Shown here one piece after another: positions 8,724 through 17,577 of a DNA stretch of 64,000 bases. The notes beneath the pieces were generated by a model. That model was given only the letters and a program-made list of their open reading frames with translations. It did not search any database and had not been told where the DNA came from. Position 1 is the stretch's first letter. The number at the start of each line of letters is the position of its first letter. The stretch comes from JAEUMD01 sp050246945 (GTDB lineage Bacteria; Pseudomonadota; Alphaproteobacteria; Rhizobiales; Hyphomicrobiaceae), in NCBI GenBank assembly GCA_050246945.1, contig JBFWVC010000001.1, forward strand, positions 124,001 to 188,000. The letters are read 5' to 3'. A program made the position numbers and the translations under genes.

Positions 8724-9251
8724 ATGAACATTTCGACCCGGATTGCAGCTCCGACGCGCGAGAGCCTGCCGTTGCGTGACGGCGTCGGCATGGTTTTGTT
8801 CAATTCGCGTGGCGAGATCTGGATCGGCAGCCGCCGGCCACGTTGGATTGCTCCTGACGGCGACCCCGTTTGGCAGATGCCACAGGGTGGACTTCACGGC
8901 CGCGAGTTGCCCTTGGAAGCTGCGCTGCGAGAGCTGCGGGAAGAGACCGGCGCGACCTCATTTGTGCCCGTGGCCGAACTTGATCGCTGGCTATCCTTCG
9001 AGGTGCCCGACCACCTGCTCGGCTTGGCGTTGAAAGGGCGTTACCGCGGCCAGCGCCAGCTGTGGTTCGCATTGCGCTTTACCGGCTCGGACACGGAATT
9101 CAACCTGCAACGTGGCGCAATCCTGCGTCCGGAGTTCCAGTCCTGGATGTGGGCCACCCCCGAGGCTGCCCTTCGCATAGCCGTATCGTGGAAGCGGGAT
9201 CTCTACGCCACAGTGCTCGACGCCTTTGCCGACATCATCGCGCCAGCTTGA
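8724..9251 (+). CDS. Second RppH-like Nudix hydrolase
   Basis: This diverged paralogue of RppH keeps the Nudix box (PQGGLHGRELP...RELREETGA, about residues 58-84), the KGRYRGQRQLWF motif and the same length. It lacks the conserved MTYRP N-terminus. It probably acts on capped or triphosphate RNA ends or on dinucleoside polyphosphates, the known substrates of this clade, but the substrate cannot be read from sequence. I chose the ATG at 8724; a GTG at 8676 in the same frame would add 16 residues. It is convergent with atpC; a GCCGGGC/GCCCGGC hairpin at 9310-9332 lies between them without a T-run. Confidence 0.85.
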   Translation: MNISTRIAAPTRESLPLRDGVGMVLFNSRGEIWIGSRRPRWIAPDGDPVWQMPQGGLHGRELPLEAALRELREETGATSFVPVAELDRWLSFEVPDHLLGLALKGRYRGQRQLWFALRFTGSDTEFNLQRGAILRPEFQSWMWATPEAALRIAVSWKRDLYATVLDAFADIIAPA

Positions 9252-9378
9252 TCGAGTGGCTTCCCGACGCCGTTGCATCTGACGCAACCCACAACAGCCA
9301 GATGCGAACGCCGGGCATCGGTGTCGCCCGGCCTGAACCCGGCTTGCGCGAGGCTGCCCGCAGCCTGCTGTCAGGAGC

Positions 9379-9780
9379 CTAGGCGGCCTTCTTGCGCTGC
9401 AGCCCCCTAAGCTGGTCGATGGCACATGTCAGATGGCGAAGCGCGTCGTCGTCCTTGGCCTCCGCCAACGCCGATTCGGCCTTGTTCAGCGCATCCTCGA
9501 GCTGACGCTGGTCCGCCTCGTCGACGATGAAGGCATGCTCCGCAAGCACCGTGGCCGACTCCGGGTTGACCTCGACGAAACCGCCGTCGATGTAGATGCC
9601 CTTCGTAGCCACCGCCAGCTTGACGACGATGACACCGGGTAACAGTGTCGACACCACGGGCGCGTGACCGGCCAGAACGGTGAACTGACCTTCGGCGCCC
9701 GGTAGCACCGCTTCCTCCGCCACGTCCGACAGAAGGATGCGCTCCGGACTCACCAGCTCGAACTTGAACGTGCCTGACAT
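9379..9780 (-). CDS. atpC: ATP synthase F1 subunit epsilon
   Basis: The epsilon subunit is part of the rotor stalk and inhibits ATP hydrolysis. The 133-residue protein has the typical N-terminal beta-sandwich (MSGTFKFELVSPER, VLPGAEGQFTVLAGHAP) and a C-terminal helical hairpin. The start is set by GAGG 7 bases before the ATG at 9780; a longer frame upstream is not conserved. Unusually, it is separated from atpD by a small gene, a strong hairpin and a repeat copy. Confidence 0.95.
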   Translation of the reverse strand: MSGTFKFELVSPERILLSDVAEEAVLPGAEGQFTVLAGHAPVVSTLLPGVIVVKLAVATKGIYIDGGFVEVNPESATVLAEHAFIVDEADQRQLEDALNKAESALAEAKDDDALRHLTCAIDQLRGLQRKKAA

Positions 9781-9831
9781 TGCCTCGCCGTCCTCACTTA
9801 TATTCGACGCCCGCAGCCGCTTGCGATTCAA

Positions 9832-9930
9832 AGCATGTTTAGCTGACTGTGATGCGGTTCAGCGTGAAAAACATGCTCGAAACAAAAAACCGGATCGTTT
9901 TCGTGCTCCCAAGAGACATGAATGCGATCT
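9832..9930 (+). repeat. Copy 3 of family A repeat
   Basis: GCATGTTTAGCTGA and GCGGTTCAGCGTGAA lead to ACATGCTCGAAACAAAA, then GGATCGTTTTCGTG pairs with CATGAATGCGATC. It sits 52 bases upstream of the atpC start, inside the ATP synthase gene cluster. Confidence 0.85.
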
Positions 9931-9958
9931 GGCGCAATTCGCGCCCCAATTCATTATG

Positions 9959-9987
9959 ATACCGGCGCGGTCGTGCCGCGCCGGTAT
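9959..9987 (-). terminator. Strong intra-operon hairpin before atpC
   Basis: A perfect 12-bp inverted repeat (ATACCGGCGCGG/CCGCGCCGGTAT) with loop TCGTG lies 5 bases after the stop of the small Cys protein. On minus it is followed by CATAATG, not a clean T-run, so it may be a partial terminator or an mRNA-stabilising 3' hairpin instead of a full stop. Confidence 0.5.
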
Positions 9988-9992
9988 CTGTT

Positions 9993-10271
9993 TCAGTTCA
10001 CCGCATCACCGTCCTGGCGCACGTCTTCCCGAGTCTGCAGCTCGGTGCCGCAGAAGGGGCAGAAGAACACGGGGTGGTCAACCATGCCCGGCTCCTCGCC
10101 CTCGATGTCGATCAGGCCGACCGACATATAGAGCACGCCGTCTTCGCCAACCACGATGAGCGGTTCGAACTCTGCACCGCTCATGGCCTCTTTGAGTTCC
10201 GTGCAGCAACTGCCGAACTCGTCGTCGCCCTCGCCCTCACCCTCGACGTCGTCTTCGTTTTGATCGGCCAT
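9993..10271 (-). CDS. Small acidic Cys-containing protein between atpD and atpC
   Basis: This 92-residue protein has a very acidic N-terminus (Asp/Glu/Gly run, residues 3-18), a CC pair near residue 22 and a CPFCG motif near residue 71. CPFCG is one half of a zinc ribbon; with the CC pair it could bind a metal. The start is well supported by GGAGGAGG before the ATG. Similar small proteins occur in other Hyphomicrobiales, but I know of no function. Its place between atpD and atpC means it is probably cotranscribed with the F1 genes. Confidence 0.75.
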   Translation of the reverse strand: MADQNEDDVEGEGEGDDEFGSCCTELKEAMSGAEFEPLIVVGEDGVLYMSVGLIDIEGEEPGMVDHPVFFCPFCGTELQTREDVRQDGDAVN

Positions 10272-10365
10272 GGTGTCCTCCTCCAGCCTGCGCTAGGCCC
10301 TTTATGGGGCGCTTCGCGTGTGATGGCGTCGTGTCCGTGAGCGCTTTTCCACCGCTCTTTTCGGT

Positions 10366-11796
<1,431 letters not shown>

Positions 11797-11818
11797 TGGT
11801 TTTCTCCAGCGATTGAAT

Positions 11819-12223
11819 TCAGACGACAGTGAGCGTGACAGGGACGTTGCCACGTGTCGCCCTGGAATAGGGACAGATCTGGTGGGCTTCTTCGAGCAAG
11901 GCCTGAACCTTCGCCTTGTCAGCCCCCGGTATCGAAAGTGAAAGATCGACTTTCAGAGCAAAACTCGTCTCGTCCTTGTCGATCTCGACCGAGCACGTGA
12001 CTCTCGCAGCTTGACCGTCGAGTCCGTGCTTGCGCGCCAGCGCAAGAACCGCCTGACCGAAGCACGACGAATAGCCCAGCGCAAAAAGCTGCTCCGGGTT
12101 GTGCCCCTCGCCCGAGCCACCCATCTCCTTGGGCAGCGCCATGGCGAGCGCCAACTTCCCTTCTTCCAGCACTGCGCGACCTTCCCGGCCACCCTTCGTA
12201 GTCGCACGTGTCTTGTAGCTCAT
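11819..12223 (-). CDS. Organic hydroperoxide resistance protein, Ohr/OsmC family
   Basis: This is a thiol peroxidase that reduces organic hydroperoxides, usually recycled by lipoylated proteins. The 134-residue length and the two catalytic Cys fit Ohr: Cys54 in GYSSCFG and Cys117 in QICPYSRATRGN. HNPEQLFALGY is a family signature. It lies between atpG and atpD in the same direction with gaps of about 20 bases on each side, so it is almost certainly part of the ATP synthase transcript. This is not the usual place for the gene, and no OhrR-type regulator is next to it. Confidence 0.92.
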   Translation of the reverse strand: MSYKTRATTKGGREGRAVLEEGKLALAMALPKEMGGSGEGHNPEQLFALGYSSCFGQAVLALARKHGLDGQAARVTCSVEIDKDETSFALKVDLSLSIPGADKAKVQALLEEAHQICPYSRATRGNVPVTLTVV

Positions 12224-12244
12224 CCTCTGACCCTCAAATCCGGA

Positions 12245-13132
12245 CTAGAGCGCTTCGGCGCCCGAAATGATCTCGATGAGTTCTTTCGTGATTTGCGCCT
12301 GACGCTGGCGGTTGTAGGTGATCGTCAGCTTGTCGATCATCTCGCCGGCGTTGCGCGTCGCACTATCCATGGCGCTCATGCGCGCGCCCTGCTCGGACGC
12401 GGCATTTTCCAGAAGTCCGCGGAAGATCTGCGTGGCGATGTTGCGCCTCAGCAGCTGGCCCAGGATGACCTGCTCGTCAGGCTCGTATTCGTAGATCGCC
12501 GCGTTCTTCGATGTTGCGGCGTCTTCCTTGGTCTCGGGCAGCTTGGCGGGGATGAGCTGGAGCGCGGTCGGCTTCTGCGCAATCACCGACTGGAACTCGG
12601 AGAAGTAGATTGTCACGACATCGAACTCGCCCGCCTCGAACATCTCCAGGACGCGGTTGGCGATGCCCTCCGCCTCCCCGAATCCTATCTGGCGCACGTT
12701 TCGGAAATCGCGGCGCTCGAAGATTTGCTTGTTGAGGTCACGGCGCAGGTTGTCGGCGCCCTTGCGTCCAACGGTCATGATCTTCACCGTCTTGCCGGCG
12801 CTCAGGAGCCTCAGAGCGTCCGCGCGCGCAAGCTTGGCGATATTGGAATTGAAGCCGCCGCACAAACCGCGCTCGGCCGTCATGACGACCAAGAGATGCG
12901 TATCGTCCTTGCCGGTACCGACCAGCAGAGGAGACGCACCCTCGCGGCTCGAGATCTTTCCGGCCAGGCTCGCAAGAACAGCGTCCATGCGCTCTGCGTA
13001 GGGTCGCGCGGCCGTCGCCACCTCCTGCGCGCGGCGCAGCTTGGCGGCGGCGACCATCTGCATCGCCTTCGTGATTTTCCGCGTCGCCTTCACCGAGGCG
13101 ATGCGGTTGCGTAGGTCTTTCAAGCTCGCCAT
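12245..13132 (-). CDS. atpG: ATP synthase F1 subunit gamma
   Basis: The gamma subunit is the central rotor shaft. The 295-residue protein begins with MASLKDLRNRIASVKATRKITKAM, of which the first 20 residues are typical of the family, has GLCGGFN near residue 92, and ends with the conserved RQAQITKELIEIISGAEAL helix. It follows atpA after a 190-base gap that holds a repeat copy, which is long for an ATP synthase operon. Confidence 0.96.
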   Translation of the reverse strand: MASLKDLRNRIASVKATRKITKAMQMVAAAKLRRAQEVATAARPYAERMDAVLASLAGKISSREGASPLLVGTGKDDTHLLVVMTAERGLCGGFNSNIAKLARADALRLLSAGKTVKIMTVGRKGADNLRRDLNKQIFERRDFRNVRQIGFGEAEGIANRVLEMFEAGEFDVVTIYFSEFQSVIAQKPTALQLIPAKLPETKEDAATSKNAAIYEYEPDEQVILGQLLRRNIATQIFRGLLENAASEQGARMSAMDSATRNAGEMIDKLTITYNRQRQAQITKELIEIISGAEAL

Positions 13133-13162
13133 TCGAGCATCCCGTTTCTTGTCCGGACCCTA

Positions 13163-13263
13163 GGGCATGTTTAGCTGAGGTGCGCAGCGGTTCAGCGTGG
13201 AAGACATGCTCAAAACAATAGGCTCGATCGTGTACGTGGTTCCGTGAAACATGCGCACGATCC
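13163..13263 (+). repeat. Copy 4 of family A repeat
   Basis: GGCATGTTTAGCTGAGG and GCAGCGGTTCAGCGTGGAA lead to ACATGCTC, with GCATGT (13165-13170) against ACATGC (13204-13209). The second hairpin has GATCGTG (13226-13232) against CACGATC (13256-13262). It lies between atpA and atpG. Confidence 0.88.
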
Positions 13264-13322
13264 AGGGGTGGCGCGGTCCCGGCGCCCGGCTTTCCGCCGC
13301 AGGCCGGGTACCGCGAAGCGCA

Positions 13323-14855
13323 TCAAGCCGTGAAGGTCTTGGAGAATTTGTCGAGCACCTCGGTTAGCTTCTTTTCCGTATCTTCCGGCAATGCCTTCGT
13401 CGAGCGGATCGACTCCAGGATATCCTTGTGCTGATCGCGCAGCGAGTGAAGCAGCTGCTGCTCGAACTTGCCAACCGACTTGACCGGCAGTGGATCGAGG
13501 TAGCCGCGCGTACCAGCGAAGATCACGCACACCTGCTCTTCCATCTTCAGCGGCGAGAACTGCGGCTGTTTCAGAAGCTCGGTAAGACGCGCGCCGCGAG
13601 CCAGCAGCTTCTGCGTTGCGGCGTCGAGATCCGAACCGAACTGTGCGAACGCCGCCATCTCGCGGTACTGCGCCAGCTCGCCCTTGATCTTGCCGGCGAC
13701 CGACTTCATCGCCTTGGTCTGCGCCGAGGATCCGACGCGCGACACGCTCAAGCCGACGTTGACCGCCGGACGGATGCCTTGGAAGAAGAGGTCGGTTTCG
13801 AGGAAGATCTGCCCATCGGTGATCGAGATCACGTTGGTAGGAATGTAGGCCGACACGTCGTTGGCCTGCGTCTCGATGACCGGGAGCGCGGTCAGAGAGC
13901 CCGCCCCGTGCGTGTCATTGAGTTTCGCGGCGCGCTCCAGCAAGCGTGAATGGAGATAGAACACGTCGCCAGGATAAGCTTCGCGACCCGGCGGGCGTCG
14001 CAGCAGTAGCGACATCTGACGATAGGCGACGGCCTGTTTGGAGAGGTCGTCGTAGGCGATCACCGCGTGCATGCCGTTGTCGCGGAAGTATTCGCCCATG
14101 GCGCAGCCGGTGAACGGGGCAAGATATTGCATCGGCGCCGGATCGGACGCCGTGGCAGCCACGACCACCGAGTACTCGAGCGCACCGCGCTCCTCGAGCA
14201 CCTTGACGAACTGCGCGACCGTCGAGCGCTTCTGGCCGACCGCGACATAGACGCAGTAGAGCTTCGCCTTTTCGTCATCGCCATCGTTGAGAGGCTTCTG
14301 GTTGAGGAAGGTGTCGAGGATGATGGCCGTCTTGCCTGTCTGGCGGTCGCCGATGATGAGCTCGCGCTGGCCACGTCCGATCGGGATGAGCGCATCGACA
14401 GCTTTGAGACCCGTCGCCATCGGCTCGTGCACCGATTTCCGCGGCAGGATGCCCGGCGCCTTCACGTCGACGCGCATCATCGTGTCCGACTGGATCGGGC
14501 CCTTGCCATCGATCGGGTTGCCAAGACCATCGACGACGCGGCCCAGCAGCCCCTTGCCGACCGGCACCTCGACGATAGCCCCGGTCCGCTTGACCGTATC
14601 GCCTTCCTTGATCGCACGGTCATCGCCGAAGATGACGACGCCGACATTGTCGGCTTCGAGGTTCAGCGCCATGCCGCGAATGCCGCCAGGGAATTCGACC
14701 ATCTCGCCGGCCTGCACATTGTCGAGACCATACACACGAGCGATACCGTCGCCGACCGACAGCACCTGACCGATCTCGGAGACCTCAGCCTCCTTGCCGA
14801 AGTTTTTGATCTGCTCTTTCAGGATCGAGGAGATCTCTGCGGCCCGGATTTCCAT
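13323..14855 (-). CDS. atpA: ATP synthase F1 subunit alpha
   Basis: This is the non-catalytic nucleotide-binding subunit of F1. The 510-residue protein starts MEIRAAEISSILKEQI and has the P-loop GDRQTGKTA near residue 170, PYTGC-like FTGCAMGEYFRD, and LLRRPPGREAYPGDVFYLHSR shortened motifs typical of AtpA (PPGREAYPGD). It is 176 bases downstream of atpH. After its stop come a GC-rich imperfect hairpin and repeat copy 4. Confidence 0.97.
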   Translation of the reverse strand: MEIRAAEISSILKEQIKNFGKEAEVSEIGQVLSVGDGIARVYGLDNVQAGEMVEFPGGIRGMALNLEADNVGVVIFGDDRAIKEGDTVKRTGAIVEVPVGKGLLGRVVDGLGNPIDGKGPIQSDTMMRVDVKAPGILPRKSVHEPMATGLKAVDALIPIGRGQRELIIGDRQTGKTAIILDTFLNQKPLNDGDDEKAKLYCVYVAVGQKRSTVAQFVKVLEERGALEYSVVVAATASDPAPMQYLAPFTGCAMGEYFRDNGMHAVIAYDDLSKQAVAYRQMSLLLRRPPGREAYPGDVFYLHSRLLERAAKLNDTHGAGSLTALPVIETQANDVSAYIPTNVISITDGQIFLETDLFFQGIRPAVNVGLSVSRVGSSAQTKAMKSVAGKIKGELAQYREMAAFAQFGSDLDAATQKLLARGARLTELLKQPQFSPLKMEEQVCVIFAGTRGYLDPLPVKSVGKFEQQLLHSLRDQHKDILESIRSTKALPEDTEKKLTEVLDKFSKTFTA

Positions 14856-15031
14856 CTCTTGACCTCTTGTCTGTGCGTTTTCATTGCGTTCCGGAACTCG
14901 CGCGAGCCACCGGGCATCGGATCTTCAAGCGTCTGGTTGTCGAGCCCAAGCCCGGCAACCGGAATTCAGTTCGCGGCGAACCCCGCCGCTTTAGTCGCCA
15001 CCGGTAAAGCGAGTTCCGGGGCGCTGCGCTG

Positions 15032-15592
15032 CTAGCCGGTCCCCTTCAGGCTCAGCCGCAGGTTGGAAAGCTTGGTACGCAGCGATGAATCGACCATCCG
15101 GCTGCCGATCTTTACGATCAGTCCGCCGAGCAGGCTCGGGTCGACGCGCGTTGCCAGTTGTACATCCTTGCCAACCGAAGCCTTCAGCGTCTGCTTCAGT
15201 TCAGCGATCTGCTCATCGTTGAGTGCCGCGGCGCTCGTCACCTCGGCCGTCACCTCGCCGCGGCTCTTGGCCACCAGCGCGCGATACGCTTTGATCATGT
15301 CGGGGATCGCGAACAACCGTCGGTTCTTTGAAAGCAGCTTAAGGAAATTGGTCGTCATCGGTCCGATCCCAGCCTTGACAGCGACCTTCTCGATCGCAGC
15401 AGACTGCTGCTCGGCGGAATAAAGCGGGCTCCTCACCAGGCTGGTGAGATCGGAACTCATGTCGAGGAGGTCTTGGAACTTGGCCAAGTCGCTCTCGACA
15501 TCAGCCACCTTCTTCTCGTCATTGGCCAGATCGAACAGTGCAGCGGCATAGCGGCCGGCCACGCTGGCCATCATCGGATCGTCTGTCGCCAC
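15032..15592 (-). CDS. atpH: ATP synthase F1 subunit delta
   Basis: The delta (OSCP) subunit links F1 to the peripheral stalk. The 186-residue protein has the N-terminal helical bundle (GRYAAALFDLA near residue 12) and the C-terminal signature KIGSRMVDSSLRTKLSNL. It is the first gene of the F1 cluster, so the promoter should lie between 15593 and 15869. The Fo genes (atpB, E, F) are not in the window, which is the normal split arrangement in alphaproteobacteria. Confidence 0.95.
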   Translation of the reverse strand: MATDDPMMASVAGRYAAALFDLANDEKKVADVESDLAKFQDLLDMSSDLTSLVRSPLYSAEQQSAAIEKVAVKAGIGPMTTNFLKLLSKNRRLFAIPDMIKAYRALVAKSRGEVTAEVTSAAALNDEQIAELKQTLKASVGKDVQLATRVDPSLLGGLIVKIGSRMVDSSLRTKLSNLRLSLKGTG

Positions 15593-15869
15593 GTCAAAGG
15601 CTCTCGTACGGCGCTATTGGAATGCGCGTTTCTGGTTCTGGATGGGACCCAAGGCCCCGTTCCATCGCGGGAAAGTGGCATGCTCGTAAGAGGCCGCGTC
15701 TATCTGCCGATCAATTCGCCCCTACGAAGACGCGCGGTTCTCTAACATGGCCCGCCCAGGGCATCAACGGGTGCAGCGTGACCAGAAAGCCCTAAATGAG
15801 CCGCAGCGTATTAGCTTTTGGACGAACCCTCCAATTCCGGACGATGGAACGACGACCGCCTGCCGCCCT

Positions 15870-17144
15870 TCAACGTGCCGTTTTGCCGTCCGCGATCCGC
15901 GTCACAATCGCAGCCGACTGCTGTAACGTCCTGTGAACTGGACATTTTTCAGAAATTTCCACGAGGCGGTCCCGAACCTCTGGCGTCACCGGACCATCGA
16001 CGGCAATCATACATTCGAACCTATCGATACGACCGCTCCGGCCTGCCGCAACCTCCCCGCAGTCCTCGCAGTGCTCGGTTGCAACCTTGCCGTGGCTCAC
16101 ATCAACCGAGATTCGCCCCAGTTCGAGCCCCTTGTGACGGGCATACATGCGCAGCGTCATCGATTTGCAGGCGCCGAGCGCAATCGACAGATAATCGTAG
16201 GGAGACGGCCCCAGATCGTCGCCACCGACAGACGCCGGCTCGTCCGCAAACAACCGATGGCGGCCCGCTGCCACCGTGTTCTGGAACTGCCCCTGACCAA
16301 TCTCGCTGACGCGAATGCGGTCCTGCTCGCCCGGCCCTGGTTCCCGCTCGCCCTCCAGGAAGCGCGACGCCCAGGCCGCGATCACCCGCGCAGCATAAGC
16401 CGCATCACGTGGGTCGAGAAGCAGGTGGCCGGCATGATCGAGCGAGATGAAGCTCTTGGGATGCTTGGCGGCCGCGTAAAGACGTGCCGCGTGGTCGATG
16501 CCGACGATCTCGTCGAGCGGCGCGTGCAGGATCAGCAGCGCCTTCCGTAACCGGGACAACGACTCGACGATATTGTGGTGATCCGCATCATCGAGGAACT
16601 GGCGACGGATCGTGAACCTGTGCCCGTCGATCACGACATCGGCCTGTCCCCGCGCCCGCACCTCGTCGGGTGACGCTCCCAACAGACGCACGACCTCCGC
16701 AACATCGGCAGGCGTGCCGATGGTGGCTACCGCCTTTGCCTCTGGAATCTCTGACGCCGCTGCGAGGATGGCTGCCCCGCCCAGCGAATGCCCCACGAGC
16801 ACCGTTGGCGCCTGGTAATTCGAACGCATGTGCGCAACGGCCGCCAGCACTGCCGCCCGGTAGTCCGAAAAATTGCCCTCCGAAAACTCGCCGCTCGATT
16901 TGCCGTGACCTGGCAGATCGAAACGCAGCACCGCCAGCCCCTCTCCAGCAAGCCCCTCAGCGATGCGCCGGGTAATCGCAAGATCCATCGAGCAGGTGAA
17001 ACCATGCACCAGCAGCGCGTACGCCCGTGGCGGACCTGCCGGTAAATCGAGTCGCGCCGCAAGCGGGATCTGCCCCGCCCTGCTTTCGAAACCAAAATAA
17101 ATCGGCGGCGTCTTTTTCGCCGGCGTTTTGCGTACGTCGGTCAT
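15870..17144 (-). CDS. Alpha/beta hydrolase fused to an OsmC-like domain
   Basis: This is a two-domain protein of 424 residues. The N-terminal hydrolase (about residues 20-270) has the nucleophile elbow GHSLGG near residue 118, LVHGFTCSMD near the oxyanion region and a DHAGHLL motif carrying the catalytic His. The C-terminal OsmC domain (about 280-420) has GACKSMT and EKCPVHRTL with the paired Cys. This fusion is a known family in proteobacteria; the substrate is unknown, and peroxidase activity of the OsmC half is likely but unproven. The ATG at 17144 has GGAG 7 bases upstream; an ATG two codons earlier is too close to it. Confidence 0.92.
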   Translation of the reverse strand: MTDVRKTPAKKTPPIYFGFESRAGQIPLAARLDLPAGPPRAYALLVHGFTCSMDLAITRRIAEGLAGEGLAVLRFDLPGHGKSSGEFSEGNFSDYRAAVLAAVAHMRSNYQAPTVLVGHSLGGAAILAAASEIPEAKAVATIGTPADVAEVVRLLGASPDEVRARGQADVVIDGHRFTIRRQFLDDADHHNIVESLSRLRKALLILHAPLDEIVGIDHAARLYAAAKHPKSFISLDHAGHLLLDPRDAAYAARVIAAWASRFLEGEREPGPGEQDRIRVSEIGQGQFQNTVAAGRHRLFADEPASVGGDDLGPSPYDYLSIALGACKSMTLRMYARHKGLELGRISVDVSHGKVATEHCEDCGEVAAGRSGRIDRFECMIAVDGPVTPEVRDRLVEISEKCPVHRTLQQSAAIVTRIADGKTAR

Positions 17145-17150
17145 GAGCAT

Positions 17151-17577
17151 ACTCCGGTGCCAGGTTCGGCTCTCTCCTGACCCGATGTCCTAGCGTGGTT
17201 TCCTGTGATCCGCGAGCCGTCCTTGGGTGCCGTTGCCAGGTACCTTCTCCGGGCTCGCCACCACTCGCTAGGACCGGACCGCGAAATCCAATGGCCCCCA
17301 ATTCGGGCCCGACCTGAAACATTGAAGAAAAACATTCTTGAACGCGTCGGCTTGTCGTTAATAAATTGCAAATTTTCAGAATGCCTCGAATGGTCGAAAT
17401 TCCGGAATTTCTCGCAATTCTTCCAGAATTGACGTCGGCGCGTCGAAACTGAATTCTAACCACGAACCGCCCCTCCTGAACCAATTCGGCAAGGAAACGC
17501 CAAGATTAATGCTAGATTAATACCGAATTGCTATACCCGACACTTCCTACACGGAATGAATTCAGAGGGCGTTCGCG
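17151..17577. other. Divergent intergenic region between the OsmC fusion and the PilZ coiled-coil gene
   Basis: There is no convincing gene. The part from 17330 to 17540 is richer in A+T than its surroundings and should hold both promoters. A perfect 16-bp palindrome lies at 17396-17411. A TTGACG at about 17429 with AATTCT 17 bases later is a weak promoter candidate for the plus-strand gene. Confidence 0.4.
17396..17411. promoter_or_regulatory. Perfect 16-bp palindrome, possible operator
   Basis: GAAATTCCGGAATTTC is exactly self-complementary and lies about 165 bases upstream of the PilZ coiled-coil gene in an A+T-rich intergenic region. It could be a dimeric regulator site, but no regulator is implied by the neighbours. 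Confidence 0.35.
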
